Positions 33,872 through 42,887 of a stretch of 64,000 bases of DNA are shown here, piece after piece. The position numbers and the translations under genes are program-made. The stretch covers positions 62,001 through 126,000 of the forward strand of contig JAFTVW010000054.1 of the NCBI GenBank assembly GCA_017465605.1, in the 5' to 3' direction. A model generated the notes under the pieces. It made no database searches. It was not told where the DNA came from and was given only the letters and a program-made list of their open reading frames with translations. The DNA is from Alistipes sp. Lineage in GTDB: Bacteria > Bacteroidota > Bacteroidia > Bacteroidales > Rikenellaceae. Numbering within the stretch: the stretch's first letter is position 1; the number at the start of each line of letters is the position of its first letter.

Positions 33872-34480
33872 ATGACTATGTGTAGGTTAATATTATTTGT
33901 TGCAATTTTATCCATTGTCCAGACGCAGATGATTTTTGCTCAACCGAGTGCGAAGCGTGCATCGCAAGGCAAAGCGCAACAAGAGGTGGTGAACGATAGG
34001 GATTTTAAGCCATTTGAGAATCAGTATTTTTCGGTTAAGATTCCCAAACAGTTGGAATACAATCCTATTATGGCGTATAATCCCTCGCCATTTAACGATT
34101 TTATAGTGAAGGAGTCGGCTATATTTTCGGCGCAAAATACTGGTGGGAAAAGTGACGATTTGACCATACATATCGAGATGGTCGATGGTCGCGACAATAG
34201 TTTGATACGAGTCGAAGATGCCCGAGAAAAGGAGAATCAGCAGGTCCTGTCGCACACCTCATTGTCGGTTGGTGAAAGGCAACTTTCACAGCGTAGATTA
34301 AAGCGATTCTTGTCGGCCCAGAATCGCTATATTTATACTTTGGAATATAGTTTCTATCAGGGACACACATTGTGCGTGATATCGGTTAATTCGTTTCGAC
34401 GCAAGAGTCTCGATTTATACGATGCTAAATTGCGATATGTGGCTTGTTCGTTCTCGCTTAAACGCCATATTCGGCAGTAG
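33872..34480 (+). CDS. Secreted protein of unknown function
   Basis: A 202-residue protein with a Sec signal ending FAQ (residues 1-24). The mature domain (FENQYFSVKIPKQLEYNPIM) is predicted alpha/beta with a basic C-terminus. I do not recognise the family. It is co-transcribed with the propeller lipoprotein (5-bp gap), suggesting they work together in the envelope. Met3 (33878) is an alternative start. Confidence 0.7.
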   Translation: MTMCRLILFVAILSIVQTQMIFAQPSAKRASQGKAQQEVVNDRDFKPFENQYFSVKIPKQLEYNPIMAYNPSPFNDFIVKESAIFSAQNTGGKSDDLTIHIEMVDGRDNSLIRVEDAREKENQQVLSHTSLSVGERQLSQRRLKRFLSAQNRYIYTLEYSFYQGHTLCVISVNSFRRKSLDLYDAKLRYVACSFSLKRHIRQ

Positions 34481-34496
34481 TGGTTAAGTTTATTTA

Positions 34497-34553
34497 TAAA
34501 AAGAGAAACCGATGTGGTAGTTGAAGATTTGGCTACTACATCGGTTTCGTTTT
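34497..34553. terminator. Bidirectional terminator between convergent genes
   Basis: A 16-bp stem, GAAACCGATGTGGTAG (34505-34520) with CTACTACATCGGTTTC (34533-34548), has one G-U pair. An A tract on the left and T tract on the right allow use from both strands. It serves the secreted protein gene and the MATE gene. Confidence 0.92.
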
Positions 34554-35868
34554 ATCTCGCCTGCTCGTAAATCTTGTGTAGGCGGCTCGACATCAGGTAT
34601 TGCAATGCTCCGCGCAGGAACATATACGACGAGAAGGCCAGCCATAGAGCGTTGTTGCCAATCAACGGCTCGAACCCGTAGAATAGGGCAAAATAGGCAA
34701 CCGTTGAGTAGAACATCGAGTCGCGCATAATGCGTGAACGGGTTGCTCCAACCATAATTCCGTCCATTACAAATGGCATAGCGGCAGCCAACGGAATGGC
34801 TATAATCCAACCTATGTAGCGACCAGCATAGTCGAGCAGAAGCTCCGCATCGGCACCATCGCTGATAAACAGCGATAGCAACTCTCGCCACCAGCCGATA
34901 TATACTCCGATATAGATTATGGCCACAACCAAGCACCAAATCATACACTTCTTCACCGCATCACGAAGCGATGGTTCGTCTTTCGCACCTATAAAACGAC
35001 CCGTCAGAGCCTCGGCAGCAAATGCAAAACCGTCGTTCATATATGAGAATAGGGTGAAGAGTTGCAATAGAATGGTATTCACCGCCAAAATCGTATCGTC
35101 GCCCATACGAGCCGATGCAGCTGTGAAGAATGTGTAGGTAGCAACGATGCAGAGGGTGCGAATGATGATGTCGCGGTTGATAAGGAAAAACTCCTTCATT
35201 GCTTTCATATCGACCACTTCGGCCCAACTGATTGCGACAAATCCTCGGCGAAAGTACCACCAAGTAATAGCGGCCGTAATCATCACTCCTGTCCATTGAG
35301 CCACAACCGAGGCGTAGGCGATGCCCACAATACCCATATCGAATCCAAAGGCAAACCAAAAACTACACGCAACGTGAATTACGTTGACAGTGATGGCCAC
35401 AACCATCGGAATTATAGCATTCTGCATACCCGTAAGCCAACCATTTAGGCCAAAGAGTAACACACCTGCCGGAACAGCCCACACGCGCGCGAAGAAGTAG
35501 TCGGCAACCATCTCGCTGCCGTTCATCATCTTCAATGCGCCCAATCCGATGGGGCGTTGTAGCAATAATACGCCAAATCCAACCACTACCGATACGAGCA
35601 GTGCGCGTGCCAGCATCAGTGTTGTGGTACGATTATCGCCAGCTCCGTATGCTTGTGCTGTAAGGCCGCTTGTGCCCATACGGATAAAGCTGCAATTCCA
35701 ATATATAAAGTTGAATATCGACACGCCAATCGCCAGCGCACCTATTGTCGCTACCGAGTTACCCAAATGGCCCGCAATCATTGTTCCTGCAATTCCCATA
35801 ATCGGGACTGTGATGTTGGAGATGATATTGGGTAGGGCTATTCGCAATATTTCACGATTCATTCCCAT
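34552..35868 (-). CDS. MATE-family efflux transporter
   Basis: A 439-residue polytopic inner-membrane protein with 12 predicted helices in two MatE halves: LPNIISNITVPIMGIAGTMI opens the first, and the second contains FFTAASARMGDDTILAVNTIL. MATE proteins export drugs or metabolites in exchange for Na+ or H+; the DinF-like subgroup is a possible match. I chose the ATG at 35868 because the promoter box at 35902-35909 excludes the much longer open frame. Met3 is an alternative. Confidence 0.93.
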   Translation of the reverse strand: MGMNREILRIALPNIISNITVPIMGIAGTMIAGHLGNSVATIGALAIGVSIFNFIYWNCSFIRMGTSGLTAQAYGAGDNRTTTLMLARALLVSVVVGFGVLLLQRPIGLGALKMMNGSEMVADYFFARVWAVPAGVLLFGLNGWLTGMQNAIIPMVVAITVNVIHVACSFWFAFGFDMGIVGIAYASVVAQWTGVMITAAITWWYFRRGFVAISWAEVVDMKAMKEFFLINRDIIIRTLCIVATYTFFTAASARMGDDTILAVNTILLQLFTLFSYMNDGFAFAAEALTGRFIGAKDEPSLRDAVKKCMIWCLVVAIIYIGVYIGWWRELLSLFISDGADAELLLDYAGRYIGWIIAIPLAAAMPFVMDGIMVGATRSRIMRDSMFYSTVAYFALFYGFEPLIGNNALWLAFSSYMFLRGALQYLMSSRLHKIYEQAR

Positions 35869-35901
35869 AATATTACACTTTTTTATGGTTTTTGCTTGTG
35901 A

Positions 35902-35909
35902 CAAAGATA
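35902..35909 (-). promoter_or_regulatory. MATE gene promoter -7 box
   Basis: TATCTTTG on the minus strand, 34 bp before the chosen ATG. Confidence 0.6.
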
Positions 35910-36025
35910 CGAAATATATGCTAATGTTTGTCACGGAGAGTTTTTTCGTGGCGTTATGGCCTGCAAGTTGCGATAAAATAGCCTTGATTTTGATGTATCG
36001 GTTGCTATATATCGGAAAAATAATG

Positions 36026-36033
36026 TACCTTTG
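36026..36033 (+). promoter_or_regulatory. Promoter of the pseudouridine synthase gene
   Basis: TACCTTTG on the plus strand, 22 bp before the ATG, with a TTG at 36002-36004. Confidence 0.65.
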
Positions 36034-36054
36034 CGCGTTCAAACTTAACAAATT

Positions 36055-37326
36055 ATGAAAAATACAAAGCAAGACTCAACATTTGCAGTGTCGCGTTTCG
36101 GCCGCGATAAGCGTGAGCGTAGTGGCTCGGCTTTTTCGGAGCGTGTTGAGCGTAGTCCCCGCCCTCGCCGTGAGGCCGACAACGAGGGGCAAAGATTTGG
36201 CACGACTCGCCGCGATTCATCGGCACGTCGAGCATCGTACAATCCTAATTTCTCGGCTGATAATCGTCTGCGTGAGGATTACCGCCGCAATGATTCCAAC
36301 TCTTATGTAGAGGAGCGTGGTCAGCGTGAGGAGCGTGCGCATCGTGGCGCAGGTCGCAATCAGGCTGGTGCTGGTTTTGGCCGCTCGAATCGCTCGGAGG
36401 GTGGTTTCAAGAAGGCAGGTCAGCGTTCTTCATTCGGAACATCATCTGGCTCTACATATGGCTCGGAGCAGCGTTCTGAGGCTCGTGGCTTTAAGTCGCA
36501 GGGTCGCGATGGCTATCAATCGAAGGGTGGATTCAAGGGTGGTAAAAAACCTTTCCGCTCTGCCGATAATCGTCAGAAGGATTATCCTAAGTACAATCCT
36601 GCAAAGCAGACTGGCGCAATGCGTTTGAATCGTTTCTTGGCTCAGTCGGGTCTTTGCTCACGTCGTGAGGCTGATGATTTCATTACAGCTGGATTGGTAA
36701 CCGTAAATGGTGTAATTGTAACAGAACTCGGAACTAAGATTATGCCTTCCGATGAGGTGAAGTTCAACGACGAGAAGGTACAAGGCGAGAAGAAAGTATA
36801 TTTGGTACTTAACAAGCCAAAGGGTTACGTCACTTCACTCGAAGACCCTCACGCCGATAAGACCGTAATGGAGCTTGTGAAGGGTGCTTGCACCGAGAGA
36901 ATCTATCCCGTTGGCCGTCTGGATAAGAATAGTTTGGGCTTGTTGCTCTTTACCAACGATGGCGATATTACCCGTCAACTTACTCACCCCTCACACGAGA
37001 AGAAGAAGATTTATCAGGTGACTCTCGATAAACCACTCACTCGCTCGGATATGGAGCAGATTACCGAGGGTATCACTTTGGAAGATGGTGAGATTTATGC
37101 CGACGAGGTTGCATACGTTAGCGATACAAAGAAGGAGGTAGGTATCGAGATTCACTCGGGCCGTAACCGTATCGTGCGTCGTATCTTCGAGCATTTGGGA
37201 TATAGTGTGCAGAAGCTCGACCGCGTATATTATGCAGGTATTACCAAGAAGAATCTGAAACGAGGCCAGTGGCGTTTCCTTACTCGTGAGGAGGTTGACC
37301 GCTTGAAGAGTGGTCGTTACGAGTAA
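36055..37326 (+). CDS. RluB/RsuA-family pseudouridine synthase with long Arg/Gly/Ser-rich N-terminus
   Basis: Isomerises uridine to pseudouridine in rRNA. Residues 189-245 are an S4 RNA-binding domain (MRLNRFLAQSGLCSRREAD). The catalytic domain follows, with Asp290 in GRLDKNSLGLLL and the KIYQVTLDKPL and GRNRIVRRIFEHLG motifs. The first ~185 residues are low-complexity, rich in Arg, Gly, Ser and aromatic residues, and resemble eukaryotic RGG-type RNA-binding regions. Such extensions occur in some Bacteroidota RluB-like proteins; this one nearly doubles the protein. 23S rRNA is the likely target (RluB type), by analogy. Confidence 0.93.
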   Translation: MKNTKQDSTFAVSRFGRDKRERSGSAFSERVERSPRPRREADNEGQRFGTTRRDSSARRASYNPNFSADNRLREDYRRNDSNSYVEERGQREERAHRGAGRNQAGAGFGRSNRSEGGFKKAGQRSSFGTSSGSTYGSEQRSEARGFKSQGRDGYQSKGGFKGGKKPFRSADNRQKDYPKYNPAKQTGAMRLNRFLAQSGLCSRREADDFITAGLVTVNGVIVTELGTKIMPSDEVKFNDEKVQGEKKVYLVLNKPKGYVTSLEDPHADKTVMELVKGACTERIYPVGRLDKNSLGLLLFTNDGDITRQLTHPSHEKKKIYQVTLDKPLTRSDMEQITEGITLEDGEIYADEVAYVSDTKKEVGIEIHSGRNRIVRRIFEHLGYSVQKLDRVYYAGITKKNLKRGQWRFLTREEVDRLKSGRYE

Positions 37327-37424
37327 AAAGCATTTTCGTGGGTGATTTCGGCGTTATGCTTGCTTGAACAATCCTTACATACGCCCAGTATGCGTAGAAG
37401 TAGCAGGAAATTACTGCATAGATA

Positions 37425-37460
37425 ATATAGCCTGTCAACAATTAAGTTGGCAGGCTATAT
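37425..37460. terminator. Long hairpin between convergent genes, first
   Basis: A 15-bp stem (37425-37439 with 37446-37460) of ATATAGCCTG then TCAAC, one G-T pair and a 6-nt loop. There is no T tail. It shares a CTGTCAAC/GTTGGCAG core with its neighbour and with the terminator at 24536. Confidence 0.65.
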
Positions 37461-37471
37461 GTTTGTCTGAA

Positions 37472-37508
37472 AAATATTCTGCCTAACTCGATGTTGGACA
37501 GAATATTT
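37472..37508. terminator. Long hairpin between convergent genes, second
   Basis: A 16-bp stem with one mismatch (37472-37487 with 37493-37508), core CTGCCTAAC/GTTGGACAG, loop TCGAT. The AT-rich outer arms provide short A and T tracts. It is probably the terminator of the peptidase gene on the minus strand, the plus-strand gene, or both. Confidence 0.65.
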
Positions 37509-37557
37509 AGTCAACTTTGAATTTTGAATATTGAAATTTGAATTTTGAATTCTTTCT

Positions 37558-38805
37558 CTAATGCGTTGCTTTATACCAAGCGGTATTGGTGTAATTATCT
37601 CTATACAAAATAGATGGGGCAGAGGTAGTTAGACCCGAGAACGTGCGAATCGGATACTCACCAGCAGTGCCGAGATTCGACCAAAATACCGATAGCGTGT
37701 ATTTGGTCGGTATGGTGCGATTCATCTGCTCGCGGAATGCTTTTAAGGCTTGCGCATCGTCGCACATCTGCTCGATATAGTCACCCAAATCGAAAAATAT
37801 GTGGTCTTCGTGTCCCTCAAAGCTCTGCAAATCATCTATGTTATAACTCTTCTGTGTGCTATTATTTACGGCCTTTACAGCTGCTGCAAGTGCATCGAGT
37901 TGTTTGCAATCAACCAATGCCACCGAGCCTGAACGATACGATTTATGGTTGTCGTAATATTTGTTGAATGCCTCGCACACACCCGCGAGGTCGTGTGAGC
38001 GGCCACCATCTTTCATTAGCAATGGGACAACATCTTCGTATGGGAATCCTGCCGCCATAATCTCGCAAGGCGACGCAATAATGTATCGTGCGTTTTTACG
38101 CAAATCATACAATGCCTCCACATTGGCCATAAGGCAGGCATCAAACAATATGTAGTCGAAATAGATGTTTGTCGCGGCAAGTCCCTTTGCTAATTCAGGA
38201 ATGTCGAATGCATTTGCTGCGGTATCAGAATATTTCTCGCCAAAGAAACGTGTCTCCACTCCTGAGTCTTGCTTTTTCCATAACTCTTCGTGAGAGATAT
38301 ACTCTTTGGGGTGCTTTTTGCTGCTTGCTGCTATGCTGCCCGATTGTGCAACGCCATTGATTGGTACCCAACCAGTTGCGTGGCCCGCTAATACGATTCC
38401 ATAGCTATCGGCAGGAGCTAAGCCAACGATATTTTTGATATTCTCTGTCAGTTGTTCTGCGGTCATAACTGAGGGCAACTCGTAGGTGGCCAACACCTTT
38501 CTTTCGCACAGTCCATTGTCTTCGACAAGCTCTATTACGTCGGCACTTTTACGATTGTTCGATTGAAAGAAACAGATTATACGGCTATTCTCTTTCACCC
38601 CCTTGCGTACTGCATCTTCTGCGGCCGAAATATTGTTAAGGAAGTGCAGACTCAGACTTGTGCCTGTGAAATAATATATAAGTGTGTGGGGTGTTTTGGG
38701 ATTCTTCTCGATAGGCTCCGAGTTCTCGTCTTTTTTACACGAGGTCACAACGAGCATCACAAGAAGCATCGCCATAGTTAAAATATTTTTCAACACTAAC
38801 TTCAT
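37558..38805 (-). CDS. Clostripain-family (C11) cysteine peptidase lipoprotein
   Basis: A 415-residue lipoprotein (VVTSC, Cys23) with a C11 caspase-like fold. The catalytic pair is His142 in LAGHATGW and Cys224 in FDACLMANVEA. C11 peptidases cut after Arg or Lys; clostripain and the Parabacteroides enzyme PmC11 are activated by self-cleavage. Here it is anchored to an envelope membrane. The substrate and exact cleavage preference cannot be read from the sequence. It is last in the minus-strand run ligA-dapA-DUF4919-C11, 46 bp after the DUF4919 gene. Confidence 0.9.
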   Translation of the reverse strand: MKLVLKNILTMAMLLVMLVVTSCKKDENSEPIEKNPKTPHTLIYYFTGTSLSLHFLNNISAAEDAVRKGVKENSRIICFFQSNNRKSADVIELVEDNGLCERKVLATYELPSVMTAEQLTENIKNIVGLAPADSYGIVLAGHATGWVPINGVAQSGSIAASSKKHPKEYISHEELWKKQDSGVETRFFGEKYSDTAANAFDIPELAKGLAATNIYFDYILFDACLMANVEALYDLRKNARYIIASPCEIMAAGFPYEDVVPLLMKDGGRSHDLAGVCEAFNKYYDNHKSYRSGSVALVDCKQLDALAAAVKAVNNSTQKSYNIDDLQSFEGHEDHIFFDLGDYIEQMCDDAQALKAFREQMNRTIPTKYTLSVFWSNLGTAGEYPIRTFSGLTTSAPSILYRDNYTNTAWYKATH

Positions 38806-38851
38806 CTTATTTTCTGTTTGGATTTGTTGTTGGCTGTATATCTGTAAAAAT

Positions 38852-39592
38852 CTACTTATACTCCTTTACTCCGAGGTTGTTGAACTGCCAAGTGCGCTCG
38901 CGCTTGAATGTTGCTCCTTCGGGCTTGTTGCGATATATGCGACTGTAATCGAAGTAATATCCTTTGATGCGTTTCCCGTCGGGTACTTCGTGAGGTGAAA
39001 CCAATGGTACAACCTCCACCGTACGGCTCACAATCTGCGGGCGACGTGTTTCAAGGCCCATCGAAGTTACAACATCTATGGCGTGCGAGAACATAATTAT
39101 ATGCATCGGGTACTTTTCGCTACGTCCGTCGCCCGAAGTTTTGATGGTCTCCATAATGCCCTGCATATGGTAGAAATACGCCTTCTCCTTCTCTTTGTCA
39201 CCCATCGCTCCGTAAGCGAAAACCAATAGGTTGAGCATCGTCGGGTTGAATGGGTCTTGCTCTAAGGCCCGATTGCAATAGATGATAATCTGCTCAATCT
39301 GCTGTCGGTCGGGGTCATCGGTGTTGAGGCCCGGAATACGTGCATACAACTCGTCAGCCGAAGGGTTCGATGCTGTGGGCTTGTAACGGTCCTGATACGC
39401 AAAACCATAGTAGAGATAGTGATACTCCTCGTCGCTGAGTTTTTCGAGGTTGTTGTATCGCATCATCAGATTGGTGTAGTAGAACTGCGATTGAGGGTCT
39501 AATATTTTACGTTTGATATCCTCCTCATCGGGAATCTTTGCCGAGCCGATGAGTGGCAGAATCAACATAAAAGCCAAAAGTAGTCGTTTCAT
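38852..39592 (-). CDS. DUF4919-type secreted protein
   Basis: A 246-residue protein with a Sec signal (MKRLLLAFMLILPLIGSAK) and a helical N-terminal part containing LSDEEYHYLYYGFAYQD, then TPR-like helices (CNRALEQDPFNPTMLNLLVFA). The C-terminal part (DGKRIKGYYFDYSRIYRN) fits DUF4919 proteins of Bacteroidota, whose role is unknown. It lies 37 bp downstream of dapA. Confidence 0.75.
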   Translation of the reverse strand: MKRLLLAFMLILPLIGSAKIPDEEDIKRKILDPQSQFYYTNLMMRYNNLEKLSDEEYHYLYYGFAYQDRYKPTASNPSADELYARIPGLNTDDPDRQQIEQIIIYCNRALEQDPFNPTMLNLLVFAYGAMGDKEKEKAYFYHMQGIMETIKTSGDGRSEKYPMHIIMFSHAIDVVTSMGLETRRPQIVSRTVEVVPLVSPHEVPDGKRIKGYYFDYSRIYRNKPEGATFKRERTWQFNNLGVKEYK

Positions 39593-39629
39593 AAATCAAT
39601 ATTGTTACGTTTTATTGTAAAACGCAGAT

Positions 39630-40520
39630 TTAGCACAATTCGTATTCTCGAATCAATCTTTCCATCTTTTTCATCAACAGGTCGGTGGCTGGGACAAGTG
39701 GCAGACGCAATACGTTTTCTATCTGACCCGTAATTGCAAGTGCAGCCTTTACTCCTGTGGGGTTACCCTGCTCGAAGAGTGCGCACACTGCCTCGTGCAG
39801 AGGCTCGTATGCCTCGGCTGCACGGTCAAACAATCCCTGACTTGCGAGATATACAACGTGCGAGAATCGCTTGGGGAAGGCATTTACCGCAACCGAGATT
39901 ACTCCATCACCACCTTTTCGCATTACATCGACCGTCATTCCATCGTCACCCGAGAGTACCAAGAAATCTTTTGGGCGATTCTTGATAATTTGGTCAATCT
40001 GGTCAATTTTGCCCGATGCCTCTTTAACGGCAATGATATTGGGGTGGTCGGCTGCAAGTCGGCAAGTGGTCTCGGCAGTCATATTTACTCCTGTACGACC
40101 CGGAACATTGTAGAGAATTACGGGTACGGGCGATGAGTCGGCAACGGTCATAAAGTGATGATACAATCCCTCTTGCGAAGGCTTGTTGTAGTAGGGGGTA
40201 ACGCTGAGGATTGCCTCTACACCCTCCAAATCCATTTGGCTGATTTGTTGCGTGAGCTTGCGCGTATCGTTACCTCCTGCACCAGCAACTATTGGGCAGC
40301 GACCCGCAACGTGCTCTTTTGTAAGACGCAATACCTCGTTCTTCTCTTCGGGTGAGAGGGTGGGGGTCTCGGCTGTCGTGCCAAGACTTACTATATAATC
40401 AGTACCTCCATCAATCACATAATCGAGCATCGAGCGAAGTGAATCCCAGTCGCACGAAAAATCGCTCTTAAATGGAGTAATCATTGCGGCACCTACACCG
40501 CTGAGTTTGTGTCGTTTCAT
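39630..40520 (-). CDS. dapA: 4-hydroxy-tetrahydrodipicolinate synthase
   Basis: First committed step of lysine/diaminopimelate synthesis: condenses pyruvate with aspartate semialdehyde. The 296-residue TIM barrel has the Schiff-base Lys166 (IAVKEASG), Tyr137 (ILYNVPGRTG) and the GTTAETPTLS substrate loop. I chose the ATG at 40520, six codons after an in-frame ATG, because MKRHKLSGVGAAMITPF begins at the barrel. It lies 76 bp downstream of ligA on the same strand. Confidence 0.96.
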   Translation of the reverse strand: MKRHKLSGVGAAMITPFKSDFSCDWDSLRSMLDYVIDGGTDYIVSLGTTAETPTLSPEEKNEVLRLTKEHVAGRCPIVAGAGGNDTRKLTQQISQMDLEGVEAILSVTPYYNKPSQEGLYHHFMTVADSSPVPVILYNVPGRTGVNMTAETTCRLAADHPNIIAVKEASGKIDQIDQIIKNRPKDFLVLSGDDGMTVDVMRKGGDGVISVAVNAFPKRFSHVVYLASQGLFDRAAEAYEPLHEAVCALFEQGNPTGVKAALAITGQIENVLRLPLVPATDLLMKKMERLIREYELC

Positions 40521-40596
40521 AATCGAAAGTATCTTCATTTATTTCATTAACCTAATTCCTATCTAATATCTAAACCAACGGCCTAAAATATAGAGC

Positions 40597-42750
40597 CTAA
40601 AATAGCGAGCCTTGAATTGCTGTTGGTGCATTGCTTGTGGCAACTTCGCTATTTTCTGGGGCATTAGCCTTTGCCTCGTTCTTTGTGTCGCTCTCTTGTT
40701 GAGTAATATTGTTGTCGGTGGACTCTGCTGGCTGCGATTGCTCTTGTGAAAGTATTGTGTCGCCTCCAATCATTTCGACAAACTCCTGCTCCGAGATTAT
40801 CTTAACGCCCAATTTGTTGGCCTTTTGCAACTTTGCAGGGCCGATTTTATCGCCCGCTAAAAGATACGATGTGTTGGCCGATACGGCTGCCAAATTCTTG
40901 CCTCCGTGAGCTTCGATAAGAGCTTTCAACTCGTCGCGCGAATGATCGGCAAACGAGCCTGAAATCACAAATGCCAATCCGGCCAATCGTTCCGATGCTG
41001 CAACTCTCTCTTCGGCCTCAAATTGCAATCCAGCCGCACGAAGTCGCTCGATTATCAAAATATTCTTCTCATCGGCAAAGTAATCTATAATAGCATCGGC
41101 AATCTTCTCGCCAACCTCTTCGGCCTCGATTAACTCTTCGCGTGATGCAGCCATCACAGCATCGAGTGAACGGAAATGAGCAGCCAAATATTTTGCTGTT
41201 GTCTCGCCGACGAATCGAATACCTAATGCAAATAGCACCCGATGGAACGGTGTGAGCTTTGAGTTTTCTATGCTTTGTATAATATTGTCGGCAGACTTTT
41301 CACCCAGTCTCGGTAATACCGACAATTGAGCCGCCTTCAAATCATATAAGTCGGCAATGTTGCTTATGAGACTATTCTCAAAGAGCAATTCGATGGTCTC
41401 CTCACCCAAACTCTCGATATTCATCGCTTTGCGACGGATAAAGTGAATGATGCGTCCCAAAATCTGCGGACGGCAACCACTCTGATTGGGGCAGTAGTGC
41501 TTGGCCTCGCCCTCGTAGCGTACCAATTTTGAGCCGCATTCGGGGCAAGTGTCGATATATTTTAGCGGTTCGCTATCGGCCTTACGCTCCGATAGCTCCA
41601 CGCCTGTAATCTTCGGGATAATCTCTCCACCCTTCTCCACATAGACCATATCGCCCTCTCGCAAGTCGAGTGCTGCTATTTGGTCGGCATTGTGCAGTGT
41701 GGCGCGTTTTACCGTTGTGCCAGCCAAGAGTACGGGTTCAAGGTTGGCAACGGGTGTAATTGCGCCTGTGCGCCCCACTTGATATGTCACCTTTATCAGT
41801 CGGGTGAGTGCCTGCTCGGCCTTGAACTTATAGGCCACAGCCCATTTGGGAGCCTTCGATGTTGTACCCAATTTGCGACGGTCAGAGTAGCGATTGACCT
41901 TAATTACTATACCATCTGTTGCAAAAGGCATCTCTTTTCGAGCCGTATCCCAATGGTTGATATATTCGTTAATCTCCTCTATCGAGCAGCACAATTGGCT
42001 GCAATCCGACACTTTGAAACCCCATCGGCGAGCTGCATCAAGACTCTCGGCGTGTGACTCAAACGGAAGGTGGTCACCCGCCAACTGATATAATGTGCAG
42101 TCTAATCCTCGTTTTGCCACGACCTGCGACTGCTGCTGTTTAAGTGTGCCGGCGGCAGCATTGCGCGGGTTGGCGAAGAGTTGTTCTCCTGCGGCCTCTC
42201 GCTCGGCATTGAGGCGGTCGAATGAGGAGTATGGCATAAAAATCTCACCTCGAATCTCAAAAAAGTCTGGGTATCCATCGCCCGTCAGCACCAATGGTAT
42301 CGAGCGTATCGTGCGTACATTCTCTGTTACATCGTCGCCACGAGTGCCATCACCGCGAGTTACGGCTCTTAGTAGTCGGCCATTTTCGTAGGTGAGCGAG
42401 ATGGCTGTGCCATCGAATTTCAATTCGCACATATACTCCACCTGCCCAACTTCACGCTCTGTGCGCTCAACCCATTCTCGCAATTCATCGAGTGAGTAGG
42501 TGTTCGATAGTGAGAGCATAGCAAAAGAGTGTTCCACGCTGCGAAACGAGTTCGTCAGGTCGCTGCCAACTCGTTTTGTGGGCGAGTTTGGGTCGTTGAA
42601 TTGCGGGTTATCCCGCTCTAAATCTTGTAGTTGACGCAGTAGTGAGTCGAATTCATAATCCGACACAACGGGGGCATTCTCAACATAGTACTTGTGATTG
42701 TACAAGTTGAGAAGTTGGCGTAACTCATTGATTTGTTGCTCTACACTCAT
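40597..42750 (-). CDS. ligA: NAD-dependent DNA ligase
   Basis: Seals nicks in replication and repair using NAD+. The 717-residue protein has the Ia domain, the adenylation domain with KFDG (Lys111), the OB fold, a four-Cys zinc finger (CPECGSKL and later CPNQSGC), HhH repeats and a BRCT domain (about 590-665). After BRCT is a 45-residue disordered tail rich in Asn, Ser, Glu and Gln that ends in QGSLF, resembling a beta-clamp-binding peptide (QxxLF). I chose the ATG at 42750 because it lies after a promoter-like box and begins the family N-terminus. Confidence 0.97.
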   Translation of the reverse strand: MSVEQQINELRQLLNLYNHKYYVENAPVVSDYEFDSLLRQLQDLERDNPQFNDPNSPTKRVGSDLTNSFRSVEHSFAMLSLSNTYSLDELREWVERTEREVGQVEYMCELKFDGTAISLTYENGRLLRAVTRGDGTRGDDVTENVRTIRSIPLVLTGDGYPDFFEIRGEIFMPYSSFDRLNAEREAAGEQLFANPRNAAAGTLKQQQSQVVAKRGLDCTLYQLAGDHLPFESHAESLDAARRWGFKVSDCSQLCCSIEEINEYINHWDTARKEMPFATDGIVIKVNRYSDRRKLGTTSKAPKWAVAYKFKAEQALTRLIKVTYQVGRTGAITPVANLEPVLLAGTTVKRATLHNADQIAALDLREGDMVYVEKGGEIIPKITGVELSERKADSEPLKYIDTCPECGSKLVRYEGEAKHYCPNQSGCRPQILGRIIHFIRRKAMNIESLGEETIELLFENSLISNIADLYDLKAAQLSVLPRLGEKSADNIIQSIENSKLTPFHRVLFALGIRFVGETTAKYLAAHFRSLDAVMAASREELIEAEEVGEKIADAIIDYFADEKNILIIERLRAAGLQFEAEERVAASERLAGLAFVISGSFADHSRDELKALIEAHGGKNLAAVSANTSYLLAGDKIGPAKLQKANKLGVKIISEQEFVEMIGGDTILSQEQSQPAESTDNNITQQESDTKNEAKANAPENSEVATSNAPTAIQGSLF

Positions 42751-42771
42751 AAACACAGCGAATTTTAGCAG

Positions 42772-42779
42772 TAAAGGTA
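42772..42779 (-). promoter_or_regulatory. Possible ligA promoter -7 box
   Basis: TACCTTTA on the minus strand, one base off TAnnTTTG, 22 bp before the ligA ATG. Confidence 0.45.
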
Positions 42780-42861
42780 CATATTTTGTTTGTAACAACG
42801 GCAAAAATCAAAAAAAATGCAAAAAAAATATCCATATTTGGTAATGTATGCAAATTTTGCT

Positions 42862-42869
42862 TATACTTG
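42862..42869 (+). promoter_or_regulatory. Promoter of the small acidic protein gene
   Basis: TATACTTG with TTTG at 42837-42840, spaced by 21 bp, and 18 bp before the chosen ATG. Confidence 0.55.
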
Positions 42870-42887
42870 CAGAAAATTTTGAGATAT

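Noticed and set aside
34552-36072. 506-residue version of the MATE protein
   Set aside because: The first 68 residues lie upstream of the promoter box at 35902-35909 and show no homology-like features.
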